Position numbers and translations under genes: made by a program. 64,000 bases of DNA from [Mycobacterium] fortunisiensis (GTDB lineage Bacteria; Actinomycetota; Actinomycetes; Mycobacteriales; Mycobacteriaceae), in NCBI RefSeq assembly GCF_019050325.1, contig NZ_VOMB01000023.1:310001-374000 (forward strand), written 5' to 3'. Shown here one piece after another: positions 7,489 to 15,826 of this stretch. The notes beneath the pieces are model-generated. The model was not told where the DNA came from. It saw only the letters and a program-made list of their open reading frames with translations, and did no database searches. Every line of letters starts with the position of its first letter. Position 1 is the first letter of the stretch.

Positions 7489-8361
7489 ATGAGTGGATGG
7501 ACCAGCGCCGACCTGCCCTCGTTTTCCGGCCGCAGGGTGATCGTCACCGGCGCCAACAGCGGGCTCGGTCTCGTCACCGCCCGTGAGCTCGCCCGAGCCG
7601 GCGCCAAGGTCACCGTCGCGGTGCGCAACCTGGAGAAGGGCACCGCAGCCGCCGAGACCATGACCGGTGGTCAGGTCGAGGTACGCAAACTCGACCTGCA
7701 GAACCTGGCCTCGGTGCACGAGTTCGCCGACACCGTCGAGAGCGTCGACGTGCTGGTCAACAACGCCGGCATCATGGCGGTTCCGCTGAGCCGGACCGTC
7801 GACGGCTTCGAGAGCCAGATCGGCACCAACCACCTGGGCCATTTCGCGCTGACCAACCTGCTGCTGCCGAAGATCGCCGACCGGGTGGTCACGGTGTCGT
7901 CGCTGATGCACTGGATCGGGCACATCAGCCTGCGGGATCTGAACTGGAAGTCGCGGCCGTACTCCGCGTGGCTGGCCTACGGGCAGTCCAAGCTGGCCAA
8001 TCTGATGTTCGCCTCCGAGCTGCAGCGGCGGTTGACGGCGTCGGGCTCGCAGGTGCGCGCGCTGGCCGCCCACCCCGGCTACTCGGCCACCAACCTGCAG
8101 GGCCAGACCGGCAACAAGTTCGGCGAGCGGATGATGGATGTCGCCAACCGGGTATTCGCCAGCGACCCGACGTTCGGTGCCCGTCAGACGCTGTACGCCG
8201 TGTCCCAGGACGTCCCCGGGGACAGCTTCATCGGCCCGCGGTTCGGCCAGTTCGGCCCCAGCCAGCCGGTCGGGCGCAGCCCGCTGGCCCGCAAAGTCGA
8301 GACGCAGAAGGCGCTGTGGCGGCTTTCCGAGCAGCTCACCGGCACCCGGTATCCGTTGTAG
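7489..8361 (+). CDS. Short-chain dehydrogenase/reductase
   Basis: A 290-residue classical SDR of the retinol-dehydrogenase/WWOX-like type: the nucleotide-binding glycine motif TGANSGLGLVTAREL, NNAGIM, a Ser in VSSLMHW, and the catalytic YGQSK. The C-terminal part (HPGYSATNLQG) is typical of the group. It starts 15 bp after lpqT and is probably co-transcribed with it. This gene is absent between lpqT and rplY in M. tuberculosis, as far as I recall. Substrate unknown; an NADP preference is plausible from the Arg in AVRNLEKG. Confidence 0.9.
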   Translation: MSGWTSADLPSFSGRRVIVTGANSGLGLVTARELARAGAKVTVAVRNLEKGTAAAETMTGGQVEVRKLDLQNLASVHEFADTVESVDVLVNNAGIMAVPLSRTVDGFESQIGTNHLGHFALTNLLLPKIADRVVTVSSLMHWIGHISLRDLNWKSRPYSAWLAYGQSKLANLMFASELQRRLTASGSQVRALAAHPGYSATNLQGQTGNKFGERMMDVANRVFASDPTFGARQTLYAVSQDVPGDSFIGPRFGQFGPSQPVGRSPLARKVETQKALWRLSEQLTGTRYPL

Positions 8362-8526
8362 GCCGGCGGCGCGATTTTTTGCCCGGCGGCCTTCTTTGCT
8401 ACCCTGACCTGGCGTCACGGCGAGGGTGGACCCTGTGGACCACCGTTATCGACGGGAACTTCTCAAGTGTTGCGACCTTGCCGTGCTGACGATCTGACCG
8501 CAGTACCGCAATAGAGGAGCAACATC

Positions 8527-9177
8527 ATGGCCAAGACCAAAGCCAACGTCCCCAACAAGCTCACCGCCGCCGTGCGCACCCGCACCGGTAAGGGCGCATC
8601 GCGTCAGGCCCGTCGGGACGGCAAGGTGCCCGCCGTGCTCTACGGCCACGGCACCGACCCCCAGCACCTGGAGATCAACGCCCGCGAGTTCGCCGCGGTG
8701 CTGCGCCACGCGGGCACCAACGCGGTGCTGACCCTGGACATCGAGGGCACCGAGCAGCTGGCCCTGACCAAGGCCCTGGACATCCACCCGATCCGACGCA
8801 ACATCCAGCACGCCGACCTCCTGGTCGTGCGCCGCGGCGAGAAGGTGAACGTCGAGGTCACCATCACCGTCGAAGGTGACGCCGCGCCGGGCACCCTGGT
8901 GACCCAGGACACCAACACCATCGAGATCGAGGCCGAGGCGCTGTCCATCCCCGAGCACCTGACCGTGTCGATCGAGGGCTTCGAGGCCGGCACCCAGATC
9001 CTGGCCGGCCAGATCGAGCTGCCCGCCGGCGTGTCGCTGGTGTCGGACCCCGAGCTGCTGGTGATCAACATCGTCGAGGCGCCGAGCGCCGAGGCACTCG
9101 AGTCCGAGGGCGCCGGCGAGGCCGCCGAGGCTCCGGCCGAGGAGCCGGCTGCCGAGGCCGTCGAAGAGTCCGAGTAG
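8527..9177 (+). CDS. rplY: 50S ribosomal protein L25 (Ctc/TL5 form)
   Basis: L25 binds 5S rRNA. The 216-residue protein is the long general-stress form: N-terminal L25 domain (TRTGKGASRQARRDGKVPAV and YGHGTDPQHLEI), a C-terminal TL5/CTC beta domain to about residue 185, and a low-complexity Ala/Glu tail (about residues 185-216). A clear AGAGGAG ribosome site precedes the ATG, and a 165-bp gap upstream should hold its own promoter. pth follows 33 bp downstream, the usual arrangement. Confidence 0.96.
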   Translation: MAKTKANVPNKLTAAVRTRTGKGASRQARRDGKVPAVLYGHGTDPQHLEINAREFAAVLRHAGTNAVLTLDIEGTEQLALTKALDIHPIRRNIQHADLLVVRRGEKVNVEVTITVEGDAAPGTLVTQDTNTIEIEAEALSIPEHLTVSIEGFEAGTQILAGQIELPAGVSLVSDPELLVINIVEAPSAEALESEGAGEAAEAPAEEPAAEAVEESE

Positions 9178-9210
9178 TCACTGAGCCGAGACACTCAGGG
9201 CATTCCACGA

Positions 9211-9786
9211 ATGGCCGAGCCGCTGCTGGTGGTGGGCCTGGGAAATCCCGGGCCCGCCTACGCCAAGACCAGACACAACGTCGGGTTCATGGTTGCCGAC
9301 GTGCTGGCCGCCCGCATCGGCTCGGCCTTCAAGGTGCACAAGAAATCCGGCGCCGAGGTGATCACCGGACGGCTCGCCGGGGCTCCGGTGGTGCTGGCCA
9401 AACCACGGTGCTACATGAACGAGTCCGGCCGTCAGGTGGGGCCGTTGGCCAAGTTCTACTCGGTGCCGCCGGGCCGGGTGGTGGTGATCCACGACGAGCT
9501 CGACATTGATTTCGGCCGCATCCGGCTCAAGGTCGGTGGCGGCGAGGGCGGCCACAACGGATTGCGTTCGGTGGCAGCAGCCTTGGGCAGCAAGGACTTT
9601 CAACGCGTCCGCATCGGCGTAGGACGCCCCCCGGGTCGCAAGGATCCGGCTGCTTTCGTGCTGGAGGCGTTCACCGCCGCCGAACGCGCCGAGGTGCCGA
9701 CGATCTGCGAGCAGGCCGCCGACGCCACCGAGCTGTTGATCGCCCAAGGCCTCGAGCCGGCCCAGAACACCGTGCACGCCTGGTGA
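9211..9786 (+). CDS. pth: Peptidyl-tRNA hydrolase
   Basis: It releases peptides from stalled peptidyl-tRNA. The 191-residue protein carries the family signature GLGNPGPAYAKTRHNVGF with the catalytic His22, the Asn in CYMNESG, and HDELDIDFGRIRLK with the catalytic Asp. The region GGGEGGHNGLRS binds the tRNA CCA end. It is the second gene of the rplY-pth unit. Confidence 0.97.
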   Translation: MAEPLLVVGLGNPGPAYAKTRHNVGFMVADVLAARIGSAFKVHKKSGAEVITGRLAGAPVVLAKPRCYMNESGRQVGPLAKFYSVPPGRVVVIHDELDIDFGRIRLKVGGGEGGHNGLRSVAAALGSKDFQRVRIGVGRPPGRKDPAAFVLEAFTAAERAEVPTICEQAADATELLIAQGLEPAQNTVHAW

Positions 9787-9804
9787 TTTCCCCGCGCGAG
9801 CACC

Positions 9805-10890
9805 TCACCAGGAAAACGCGCGGTCGAGGGTCAGGATCCGTTCGGCCGGCCCATACCAGCCCTGCGGTGCGTATTGGTCAGTGTGCAGGTAACACTGCAC
9901 CCGCACCTCGCGGCTGCCCGGGCGGAAGGTGAGCAGCCGGCTGATCGGTAGTGTTGTGATCGGCATGTGATGGCGACTGAGCGACGCCACATTCATGAAA
10001 TACGTTTCACCCCAAGCCTTCTCGATATGCGACTTGCCGCCGTGACGGTCGTCGGGATGGGTGTGCGTGTGTCCGGCCAACCACAGTGCCACCGCACCTG
10101 GATGCTCGCTGAGGTAGCGCTCGAAGGCCCCGGAATCCGGCTTGCCGCCCACCCAGTAAAGATAGGACGCGGCCTGCGGCGTCCCCTCCAGGAACGGCCG
10201 GTGGTAGTGCTCGTAGAGTTTCCCGTCGGCACCGCGACGCACTCCTTCCCACTCCCCGGACGCCACCGTGGTGTCCTTGAGGACGTAGTGGTGCACCGTG
10301 ATGATGATCGAATCACGGTTATGCTCAACCATGTTCGCCCACCACTGGAATGTCTCGGCGGACACGACGCCGCCGGGGTTGCCGCCGAGGGTGCCCCTGC
10401 CGACCGTCTGTGACGGCTCGTTGCGGTCACTGAGCATCAGGAACAGCAGGTTGCCCACCCGGAACGAATACCGTTCCCAGGTCCCGCTGACCGGGTAGGG
10501 CCGGGCGCCGGCGTCGACGCCCGAATGCGCGGTGTGCGCACCCAGTGGGTCGATCCACTTCTGCCACCACCACGCGTCGGGTTCGCAAAGCCCACTGCGA
10601 TCGTGGTTTCCGCAGACGGAGTAGACATCCTCGCGGCGGTGCCTGCGCAGCGCCGCGAACTGCCGGACGACCTCGCGGCCCTCGGCGTCGTCGGGGAGGC
10701 TGAGATGCGCACCGGACATGTCCCCGACGTCCACGGCGATGTCCCAGTCGAATGGCGGACCACCCTGTGCACCGCCGAATTCGGAGTGCCCGATGGCCTC
10801 GGCCAGGCTGTCTCTGCCGAAGGGCTTGTCGGTACCGACGTGGGCGTCACCGAATGCCCAGAGCCGAAACTCGTCATGCTGTGTCCCCAT
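9805..10890 (-). CDS. Calcineurin-like metallophosphoesterase
   Basis: A 361-residue protein with the full metal-binding set of the calcineurin-like superfamily in order: GDAHVG near the N-terminus, VDVGDMSG, CGNHDRSG, a His pair in TVHHYVL, and GHTHTH near residue 280. No signal peptide or membrane segment is visible, so it is probably cytosolic. Substrate cannot be told: phosphodiesters, phosphoproteins and nucleotides are all possible for the fold. It sits between pth and the FAAL gene, which are close neighbours in M. tuberculosis, so it is an accessory insertion here. Confidence 0.88.
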   Translation of the reverse strand: MGTQHDEFRLWAFGDAHVGTDKPFGRDSLAEAIGHSEFGGAQGGPPFDWDIAVDVGDMSGAHLSLPDDAEGREVVRQFAALRRHRREDVYSVCGNHDRSGLCEPDAWWWQKWIDPLGAHTAHSGVDAGARPYPVSGTWERYSFRVGNLLFLMLSDRNEPSQTVGRGTLGGNPGGVVSAETFQWWANMVEHNRDSIIITVHHYVLKDTTVASGEWEGVRRGADGKLYEHYHRPFLEGTPQAASYLYWVGGKPDSGAFERYLSEHPGAVALWLAGHTHTHPDDRHGGKSHIEKAWGETYFMNVASLSRHHMPITTLPISRLLTFRPGSREVRVQCYLHTDQYAPQGWYGPAERILTLDRAFSW

Positions 10891-10986
10891 TGCCGCAGAA
10901 CGCTAGTCGCCGCGGCGGGGCTGGTCGGCCATTGTCCTCATCGTGATTCGACGGGTGGACAGCCCGCGAAGGTGCGCAAAATGATG

Positions 10987-11028
10987 CCGCGAGCGGCGTG
11001 TCGGCAAGGCAGACACGCACGCTCGCGG
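10987..11028. terminator. Long hairpin downstream of the 75-residue secreted protein gene
   Basis: CCGCGAGCG-GCGTGTC pairs with GACACGC-A-CGCTCGCGG across a short loop; one unpaired base interrupts the stem. There is no T-run, as is common for mycobacterial terminators. It lies between the end of the small secreted gene and the start of the phosphoesterase gene, both on the minus strand, so a terminator role for the former is likely. Confidence 0.55.
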
Positions 11029-11068
11029 TGCAGCGTTGGTTACCGGCAGTGCCGGCAGTCAGCGGCAG

Positions 11069-11296
11069 TTACCGGCGGCCACCGGGCATACCGAGCCACG
11101 GGAACACCGGGATGTTGGCCGGCGGCGCCACGGTGCCGGGCCGGGCCTTGATCGACGTGCTGCCGTTGGTGGTGCAGATGGTCTTGGTGGCGGTGTCCTG
11201 GCACGTCGGCCGGGCGCTGGCGACCGGAGCCGAAATCATCGACACCGCAGCCAAACCCGCCATCAGCAACGCCGTCTTGCTGCGAGTTGTCATCAT
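11069..11296 (-). CDS. Small secreted protein, 75 residues
   Basis: The precursor has a signal peptide (MMTTRSKTALLMAGLAAVSM) with a probable cleavage after PVASA, leaving about 47 residues with two cysteines (Cys32, Cys41) that could form a disulfide. The mature part ends in the Pro/Gly-rich NIPVFPWLGMPGGRR. A GGAAGGGG ribosome site precedes the start. I do not recognise the family; similar tiny secreted proteins are frequent in fast-growing mycobacteria. It is followed on the same strand by the phosphoesterase gene. Confidence 0.7.
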   Translation of the reverse strand: MMTTRSKTALLMAGLAAVSMISAPVASARPTCQDTATKTICTTNGSTSIKARPGTVAPPANIPVFPWLGMPGGRR

Positions 11297-11370
11297 CAAT
11301 TTCCCCTTCCGGGCTACGACCGAGATACCAGAGTTGTCAGGCGCGATAGGCGCTGGCATCCGCTCGCTCA

Positions 11371-11802
11371 TCAGGGGCAGGCCGATACGACGACAGGAGA
11401 ATCCGCATCGAGCGGGGTGTTGTTCGCCGCCGCCCGGTTGAAGGCATCCGCACGAGCATCCTCGACGGTGGTCCCGGCGCCGCCGGCCACGGCATGGTTG
11501 CTGGGGCTGGCCACCGACACGATGCACAGCCTGTCGTTGGTGACCTCGTCGGCGGTGCACTCGACACCACCAGCCTGCGTGCACGCCGCGATCACCGCGG
11601 CCGAGGCCTCTTCACTGGTGTCACCGGTGGCGGTGAAACCCGCAATGGTGTCGATGAATTCGCCGGTACCGACGGCGGCAAAGATGTCTTCAGGATCCTC
11701 GACATAGCCACCTGGACCACCGGCCCATGCAGTGCCTGCCGTGACGCCCGCAGCGATAACGCCCGCTGCCGCGATCGCCGAAATCAAGCGGGTATTGACC
11801 AT
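11371..11802 (-). CDS. Secreted DUF4189-type protein
   Basis: A 143-residue precursor with a signal peptide ending at GTAWA, then a domain of about 100 residues with alternating Ala-rich helices and paired cysteines (AACTQAGGVEC, RLCIVSV, VVVSACP), matching the layout of DUF4189 domains. These are widespread secreted mycobacterial proteins of unknown role, probably disulfide-stabilised. A GAGAGGAC ribosome site precedes the ATG. It sits 74 bp upstream of the 75-residue secreted gene, so the two may share a promoter. Confidence 0.75.
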   Translation of the reverse strand: MVNTRLISAIAAAGVIAAGVTAGTAWAGGPGGYVEDPEDIFAAVGTGEFIDTIAGFTATGDTSEEASAAVIAACTQAGGVECTADEVTNDRLCIVSVASPSNHAVAGGAGTTVEDARADAFNRAAANNTPLDADSPVVVSACP

Positions 11803-11921
11803 GCTGGTCCTCTCGTCTTATTGAATTCTGCAGCAGTATAACCAGCATGTTCGCCGTTTCGCGCGACAACAAAACGCGCCGACGGGCAGTGTTCAACCCG
11901 CAGACAAGTCCCGATAACGGG

Positions 11922-13559
11922 TTACTGGGTGACGAGAGAAACCGAGTTCGCCCGGCGCAGCTTGCCCGACGGGGTCTTCGGGATGCTGCCCGGCCCGAGC
12001 ACCACGACGTTGCGCGGCCGCATGTCGACCTCGGAGACCACCTCGTGGGCCACCTGATGCTCGATCCGGCGCACCTCGGCCGGATCCTGCCAGGCATTGG
12101 ATTCCACTGCGACAGCGAAGGTTTCGCGCGAGTGCCCGGCATCCAGCCGGACCGCCACGGCACAGCCGGGGCGCACGCCCTCCACCCGGCCCGCCGCTCG
12201 TTCGATGTCGGTCGGGTAGATGTTGCGTCCGGCCATGATGATCACGTCCTTGACGCGGCCACACACGATGACGTTGCCCTCCTCGGTGATGTAGCCGAGG
12301 TCGCCGGTGTCGTACCAGCCGTGCTCATCCTGGGCCGGCAGGAAGCCACCCATGGTGATGTAGCCCGGGGTCAGCGATTCGCCGCGCAACTCGATGACGC
12401 CGACGCCGCGGGCCGGCATCACGTCGCCGTTCTCGTCGACGACGCGGGCCTCCAGGTCCTGCAGCAGCGGGCCGAGCGAGGCCAGCCGCCGGGTGTTGCC
12501 CTTGGTGGCGGGCACGGCGCGGCGCAGCGCGGCCAACAGGTCGGCGTCGACCTCGTCGACCACCAGGCCGGCGTCGCACGGTGAGAACGACACTGCCAGG
12601 CAGGTCTCGGCCATGCCGTAGGCCGGCAGGATCGCCGACGGCGCCAGCCCGAACGGCTTACCCGCATCGATCAGGTCCTCGACGTCGGCCGGCTCCACCG
12701 GCTCGGCGCCCGACAGCGCGAAGCGCAGCGTGGACAGGTCGTACTCGCCGGGCTTGGCCTGGCGACGCAGCCGCTTGGCGAACAGCGCGTAGGCGAAGTT
12801 GGGCGCCGCGGTCATGGTGCCCTTGTATTTGGTGATGAGCTTGGCCCACAGCAGGGTGTCGCGCAGGAAGTCCATCGGCGTCACCTTGACCAGCTCGGCG
12901 CCGAAGTACATCGGAATGGTCAGGAAGCCGACCATGCCCATGTCGTGGAAGCAGGGCAGCCAGCTCACCATGACGTCCTTGTCGACGTCGTACTGGGCGC
13001 CGATGAACATCGCCTCGGCGTTGGAGTGGATGTTGCGGTGGGTGATCTGCACGGCCTTGGGCGATCCGGTGGATCCGGAGGTCAGCTGCATGAGCGCCAG
13101 ATCGTCCTCGCCGGTCTCCACCGGGTCGATCGGGTCGGCGGCCAGCAGGTCGGCGATCTTGACGACCTTGATGCCTTTTTCTTCGAGCACCGGGATGGCC
13201 ACCAGGAACGGCTCGGAGACGATGACCGCGTCGGCCTCGATCATGCCGATCACGTTCATGGTGTCTTCGGCCCACACCGCGAGGTCGGTGCGCGGGGTCG
13301 GCTGGTGCAGCATGGTCAGGCTCGCGCCGCGCATCCAGACGCCCTGGGCGGTCGGGGCGATCTCGACCGGGAAGCCGGCCAGCACGCCGACGGCGTCGCC
13401 GTGACCGATACCGGCGGCGGCCAGACCGCCTGCGATGCGCCGAGCCCGCTCGTGAACCTCACCCCAGGTGTGGCGAATCGGCTCGTGCGGCTCGCCGGTC
13501 ACCATGCCGCGTTTGCTCTCCCGAGCATTGCGGAACATCTTCTCGGTGAATCTGCTCAC
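11922..13559 (-). CDS. pks16: Fatty acyl-AMP ligase (Pks16/Rv1013-like)
   Basis: A 545-residue adenylate-forming enzyme that activates fatty acids as acyl-adenylates. The P-loop MQLTSGSTGSPKAVQITHRN and the C-terminal hinge YDTGDLGYITEEGNVIVCGR and KDVIIMAGRNIYP are all present. The FAAL-type insertion region around SGAEPVEPADVEDLI fits transfer to a carrier protein rather than to CoA, but this is inferred. Despite the name given in M. tuberculosis, no polyketide synthase domain is present. GTG at 13559 is preceded by a strong AAGGAGG. Length matches Rv1013 (about 544). Confidence 0.88.
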   Translation of the reverse strand: MSRFTEKMFRNARESKRGMVTGEPHEPIRHTWGEVHERARRIAGGLAAAGIGHGDAVGVLAGFPVEIAPTAQGVWMRGASLTMLHQPTPRTDLAVWAEDTMNVIGMIEADAVIVSEPFLVAIPVLEEKGIKVVKIADLLAADPIDPVETGEDDLALMQLTSGSTGSPKAVQITHRNIHSNAEAMFIGAQYDVDKDVMVSWLPCFHDMGMVGFLTIPMYFGAELVKVTPMDFLRDTLLWAKLITKYKGTMTAAPNFAYALFAKRLRRQAKPGEYDLSTLRFALSGAEPVEPADVEDLIDAGKPFGLAPSAILPAYGMAETCLAVSFSPCDAGLVVDEVDADLLAALRRAVPATKGNTRRLASLGPLLQDLEARVVDENGDVMPARGVGVIELRGESLTPGYITMGGFLPAQDEHGWYDTGDLGYITEEGNVIVCGRVKDVIIMAGRNIYPTDIERAAGRVEGVRPGCAVAVRLDAGHSRETFAVAVESNAWQDPAEVRRIEHQVAHEVVSEVDMRPRNVVVLGPGSIPKTPSGKLRRANSVSLVTQ

Positions 13560-13879
13560 GACGACCTCCTTGGCTTCCGCGGCCCCGCCGCAGACGACAG
13601 TGCGCCGCGTGCAGTAGCCCGGGTATCCATGCTCCGCCCGCCGTGCACCGCTTTTGGATAGGCGCGCGCACACAATTGGGGAGCAGTTATGTCTCGATCA
13701 GGTGATGCTGCCGGACCGGTTTCACACCTGGGCGACCGTCCACCCGCAGAGGTGGCGGGCGCGGAAGTCGACTCCGAAGAAAGACCGCTAGCATTCACCG
13801 TCGATCATCTTAAGAGACCCTTAAGTAACTGCCAAACCCTCGCGTCGATTGAGTCTTGGGTCACACCTCACCGCAGGGC
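13560..13879. other. Intergenic region between the FAAL gene and ispE
   Basis: About 320 bp with no convincing gene. It must hold the FAAL promoter. The only clear structure is two copies of the hexamer CTTAAG (13809-13814 and 13820-13825) separated by AGACC, an 11-bp period that suggests a regulator contacting successive major grooves. CTTAAG is rare in DNA this GC-rich. A further copy lies at 14890 in front of the kinase gene. Confidence 0.4.
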
Positions 13880-14854
13880 TCATACCGAGGTGGACGGCGC
13901 CGGAACCACCCGGGCACCACTGACCGGCCCGCTGGCCACCCGCACCGTCCGGCACACCCCGGCGCCGGCCAATTGCACCCCGACGTCCACCGCCGTCGTC
14001 GACGACGGACACAGGAACGCGCACGTCGGGCCCGATCCGGACACGATGCCGGCCAGCGCACCGGCCTCCACCCCGGCCCGCAGCGTGCGGCGCAGATCCG
14101 GATACAGGCTCAGCGCCGCCGATTGCAGGTCATTGCCCAGCAGGGCGGCCAGTTCGGCCGCATCACCGGACGCCAGCGCGGCCAGTACCGGTTCCGGATC
14201 CTCGACCCGCGGCGGGCCGCCGGCCGAGGCGTCGGCCCGCAACCGGTCCAGCTCACCGAACACCTTCGGGGTGGACAACCCGCGGTGCGCGAAGGCCAGC
14301 ACCCAGTGGAAGGTGTTACGGGCCAGCACGGTGGCCAGTTCCTCGCCCCGGCCCGAGCCCAGGGCGGTACCGCCGTGCAGGGCGAACGGCACGTCACTGC
14401 CCAGTTGGGCGGCCAGGGCGTGCAGATCACGCCGGGGCACCCCGAGCTCCCACAGCGTGTTCATGGCCACCAGCACCGCGGCCGCGTCAGCGCTGCCACC
14501 GGCCATGCCCCCGGCCACCGGGATCGACTTGTCGATGCTGATCGCCACGTCCGGTGAGCGGCCCACGTGCTCGGCCATCAGTTCGGCGGCCTGCCAGGCC
14601 AGGTTGCGTTCGTCGGTGGGCACCGACTCCACGCCTTCCCCCTCGACCGTCAGCGACAGCATGTCGGCGTTGCGCACCGTCACCTCGTCGAGCAGCGACA
14701 CGGCGTGGAACACCGTGGTGAGGTCGTGATAGCCGTCGTCGCGGGTGTCCCCGACCGCCAGGTACAGATTGACCTTGCCGGGGACGCGTACGGTCACCGA
14801 GCCGGTGGGGACCCACTCGGACGCGGTGCTGCCGTCGGATGCTGACACGGCCAC
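13880..14854 (-). CDS. ispE: 4-diphosphocytidyl-2-C-methyl-D-erythritol kinase
   Basis: IspE phosphorylates CDP-methylerythritol in the MEP isoprenoid pathway. The 324-residue protein is a GHMP kinase: VRVPGKVNLYLAVG with the catalytic Lys at the N-terminus, the ATP loop PVAGGMAGGSADAAAVLVAM, and the C-terminal SGSGPTCAFL. A GTG at 14854 gives a slightly longer N-terminus than the M. tuberculosis enzyme (306), so the true start may be one of the next GTGs. In M. tuberculosis it directly follows ksgA; here a kinase gene in the opposite direction separates them. Confidence 0.95.
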   Translation of the reverse strand: MAVSASDGSTASEWVPTGSVTVRVPGKVNLYLAVGDTRDDGYHDLTTVFHAVSLLDEVTVRNADMLSLTVEGEGVESVPTDERNLAWQAAELMAEHVGRSPDVAISIDKSIPVAGGMAGGSADAAAVLVAMNTLWELGVPRRDLHALAAQLGSDVPFALHGGTALGSGRGEELATVLARNTFHWVLAFAHRGLSTPKVFGELDRLRADASAGGPPRVEDPEPVLAALASGDAAELAALLGNDLQSAALSLYPDLRRTLRAGVEAGALAGIVSGSGPTCAFLCPSSTTAVDVGVQLAGAGVCRTVRVASGPVSGARVVPAPSTSV

Positions 14855-14903
14855 GACACTATCGCCGCCCCCGCCCGATTGTCGGTGAACTTAAGCTGAG
14901 ACG

Positions 14904-15770
14904 GTGCCCTCACCGCAGGTGTTCGTCGCCGGCTACACCGCGGTCGACGTCATAGGCCACGGCGGCTCGGCGGTGGTCTATGCGGCCCGCTCCGCCGACG
15001 GCGCCACCGTCGCACTCAAGGTTCTCGACGAGGCGCACCGCGCACCCGAGCAGCTGGCCCGGCTCCAGCGCGAGGTCGACTTCGCCCGCCGGCTCTCCGA
15101 CCCCGGCATCGTCACGGTGTACGACGCGGGCCCGGGCTGGCTGGTGATGGAACTGCTCAGCGGTGGCACGGTGACCCAGCTGCCCGGCCCGGCACAACGG
15201 TTTCTGGCGTCGACCCAGATCGCCGCCGCACTCGACCACGCACACCGCCGCGGCATCGTGCACTGCGACGTCAAACCCGCCAACATCCTTGTCGACAAAC
15301 CCTTTTCCCGTGCCGTGCTGGTGGACTTCGGCGTCGCGCATTCGATGGCCGAGGATGTGGCCGCCCGACTGGCCCACGGCCCGGGCACCCGGCTGAGCCT
15401 CGACCCGGCCAGACGCATCACCCGTCAGGCCCGCGCACCGCACCCGAACGTCCAAGCGTCACTGCCGTATTCGGCCCCCGAACTCCTGTGCGGCCGCAAT
15501 CCGGTGTCGGCCACCGATCAGTACGCGCTGGCCTGCACCGCCGTCGAACTGCTGACCGGATCACCACCGTTTACCGCAGATACCGCGTCGAGCCTGATCG
15601 ACCAGCAGCTACACAGCCCGCCACCACGAATATCGCGGCGCTGCAGTCAGATCCCGCGGACCGCGGACTCGATCATCGCCAGGGCCTTGGCCAAGGACCC
15701 CGAACGGCGGCACGCGTCGTGCACCGAGTTCATCGGCCTGCTCACCGCGGCGGTCAGCTCCCCAACGTGA
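14904..15770 (+). CDS. Soluble serine/threonine protein kinase, non-RD type
   Basis: A 288-residue Hanks-type kinase domain and nothing else: glycine loop GHGGSAVVYAARS, VALKVL with the ATP-binding Lys, the catalytic loop HCDVKPANIL, VDFGVAH (DFG), and SLPYSAPELL (the APE position). The usual HRD Arg is Cys, so activation-loop control should differ from the RD kinases PknA/PknB. The activation segment is unusually long (AEDVAARLAHGPGTRLSL and on). There is no transmembrane or sensor domain, so it would be cytosolic. It is divergent from ispE by 49 bp and sits between ispE and ksgA. The stop codon lies inside the left arm of a 47-nt palindrome. Confidence 0.9.
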   Translation: MPSPQVFVAGYTAVDVIGHGGSAVVYAARSADGATVALKVLDEAHRAPEQLARLQREVDFARRLSDPGIVTVYDAGPGWLVMELLSGGTVTQLPGPAQRFLASTQIAAALDHAHRRGIVHCDVKPANILVDKPFSRAVLVDFGVAHSMAEDVAARLAHGPGTRLSLDPARRITRQARAPHPNVQASLPYSAPELLCGRNPVSATDQYALACTAVELLTGSPPFTADTASSLIDQQLHSPPPRISRRCSQIPRTADSIIARALAKDPERRHASCTEFIGLLTAAVSSPT

Positions 15771-15813
15771 AGAAGGTCGCGAGATTATCGGATAATCTCG
15801 CGACCTTCTTCAC
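15767..15813. terminator. Perfect 47-nt palindrome, bidirectional terminator
   Basis: A perfect inverted repeat with 23-bp arms around one central base: the left arm begins GTGAAGAAGGTCGCGAG and the right arm is its exact complement ending TTCTTCAC. It lies between two convergent genes (kinase, ending at 15770 inside the left arm, and ksgA, ending at 15827). The strength and symmetry fit a terminator working on both strands, without a T-run. Confidence 0.8.
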
Positions 15814-15826
15814 ATTCGGCACGGAC

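Noticed and set aside
6682..8418. 578-codon minus-strand frame opposite arsC-like, lpqT and SDR genes
   Set aside because: Composition is that of antisense of GC-rich coding DNA; all three plus-strand genes are recognisable.
13689..14729. Plus-strand frame starting in the FAAL-ispE spacer
   Set aside because: Becomes antisense of ispE after 190 bases, with no ribosome site or known domain.
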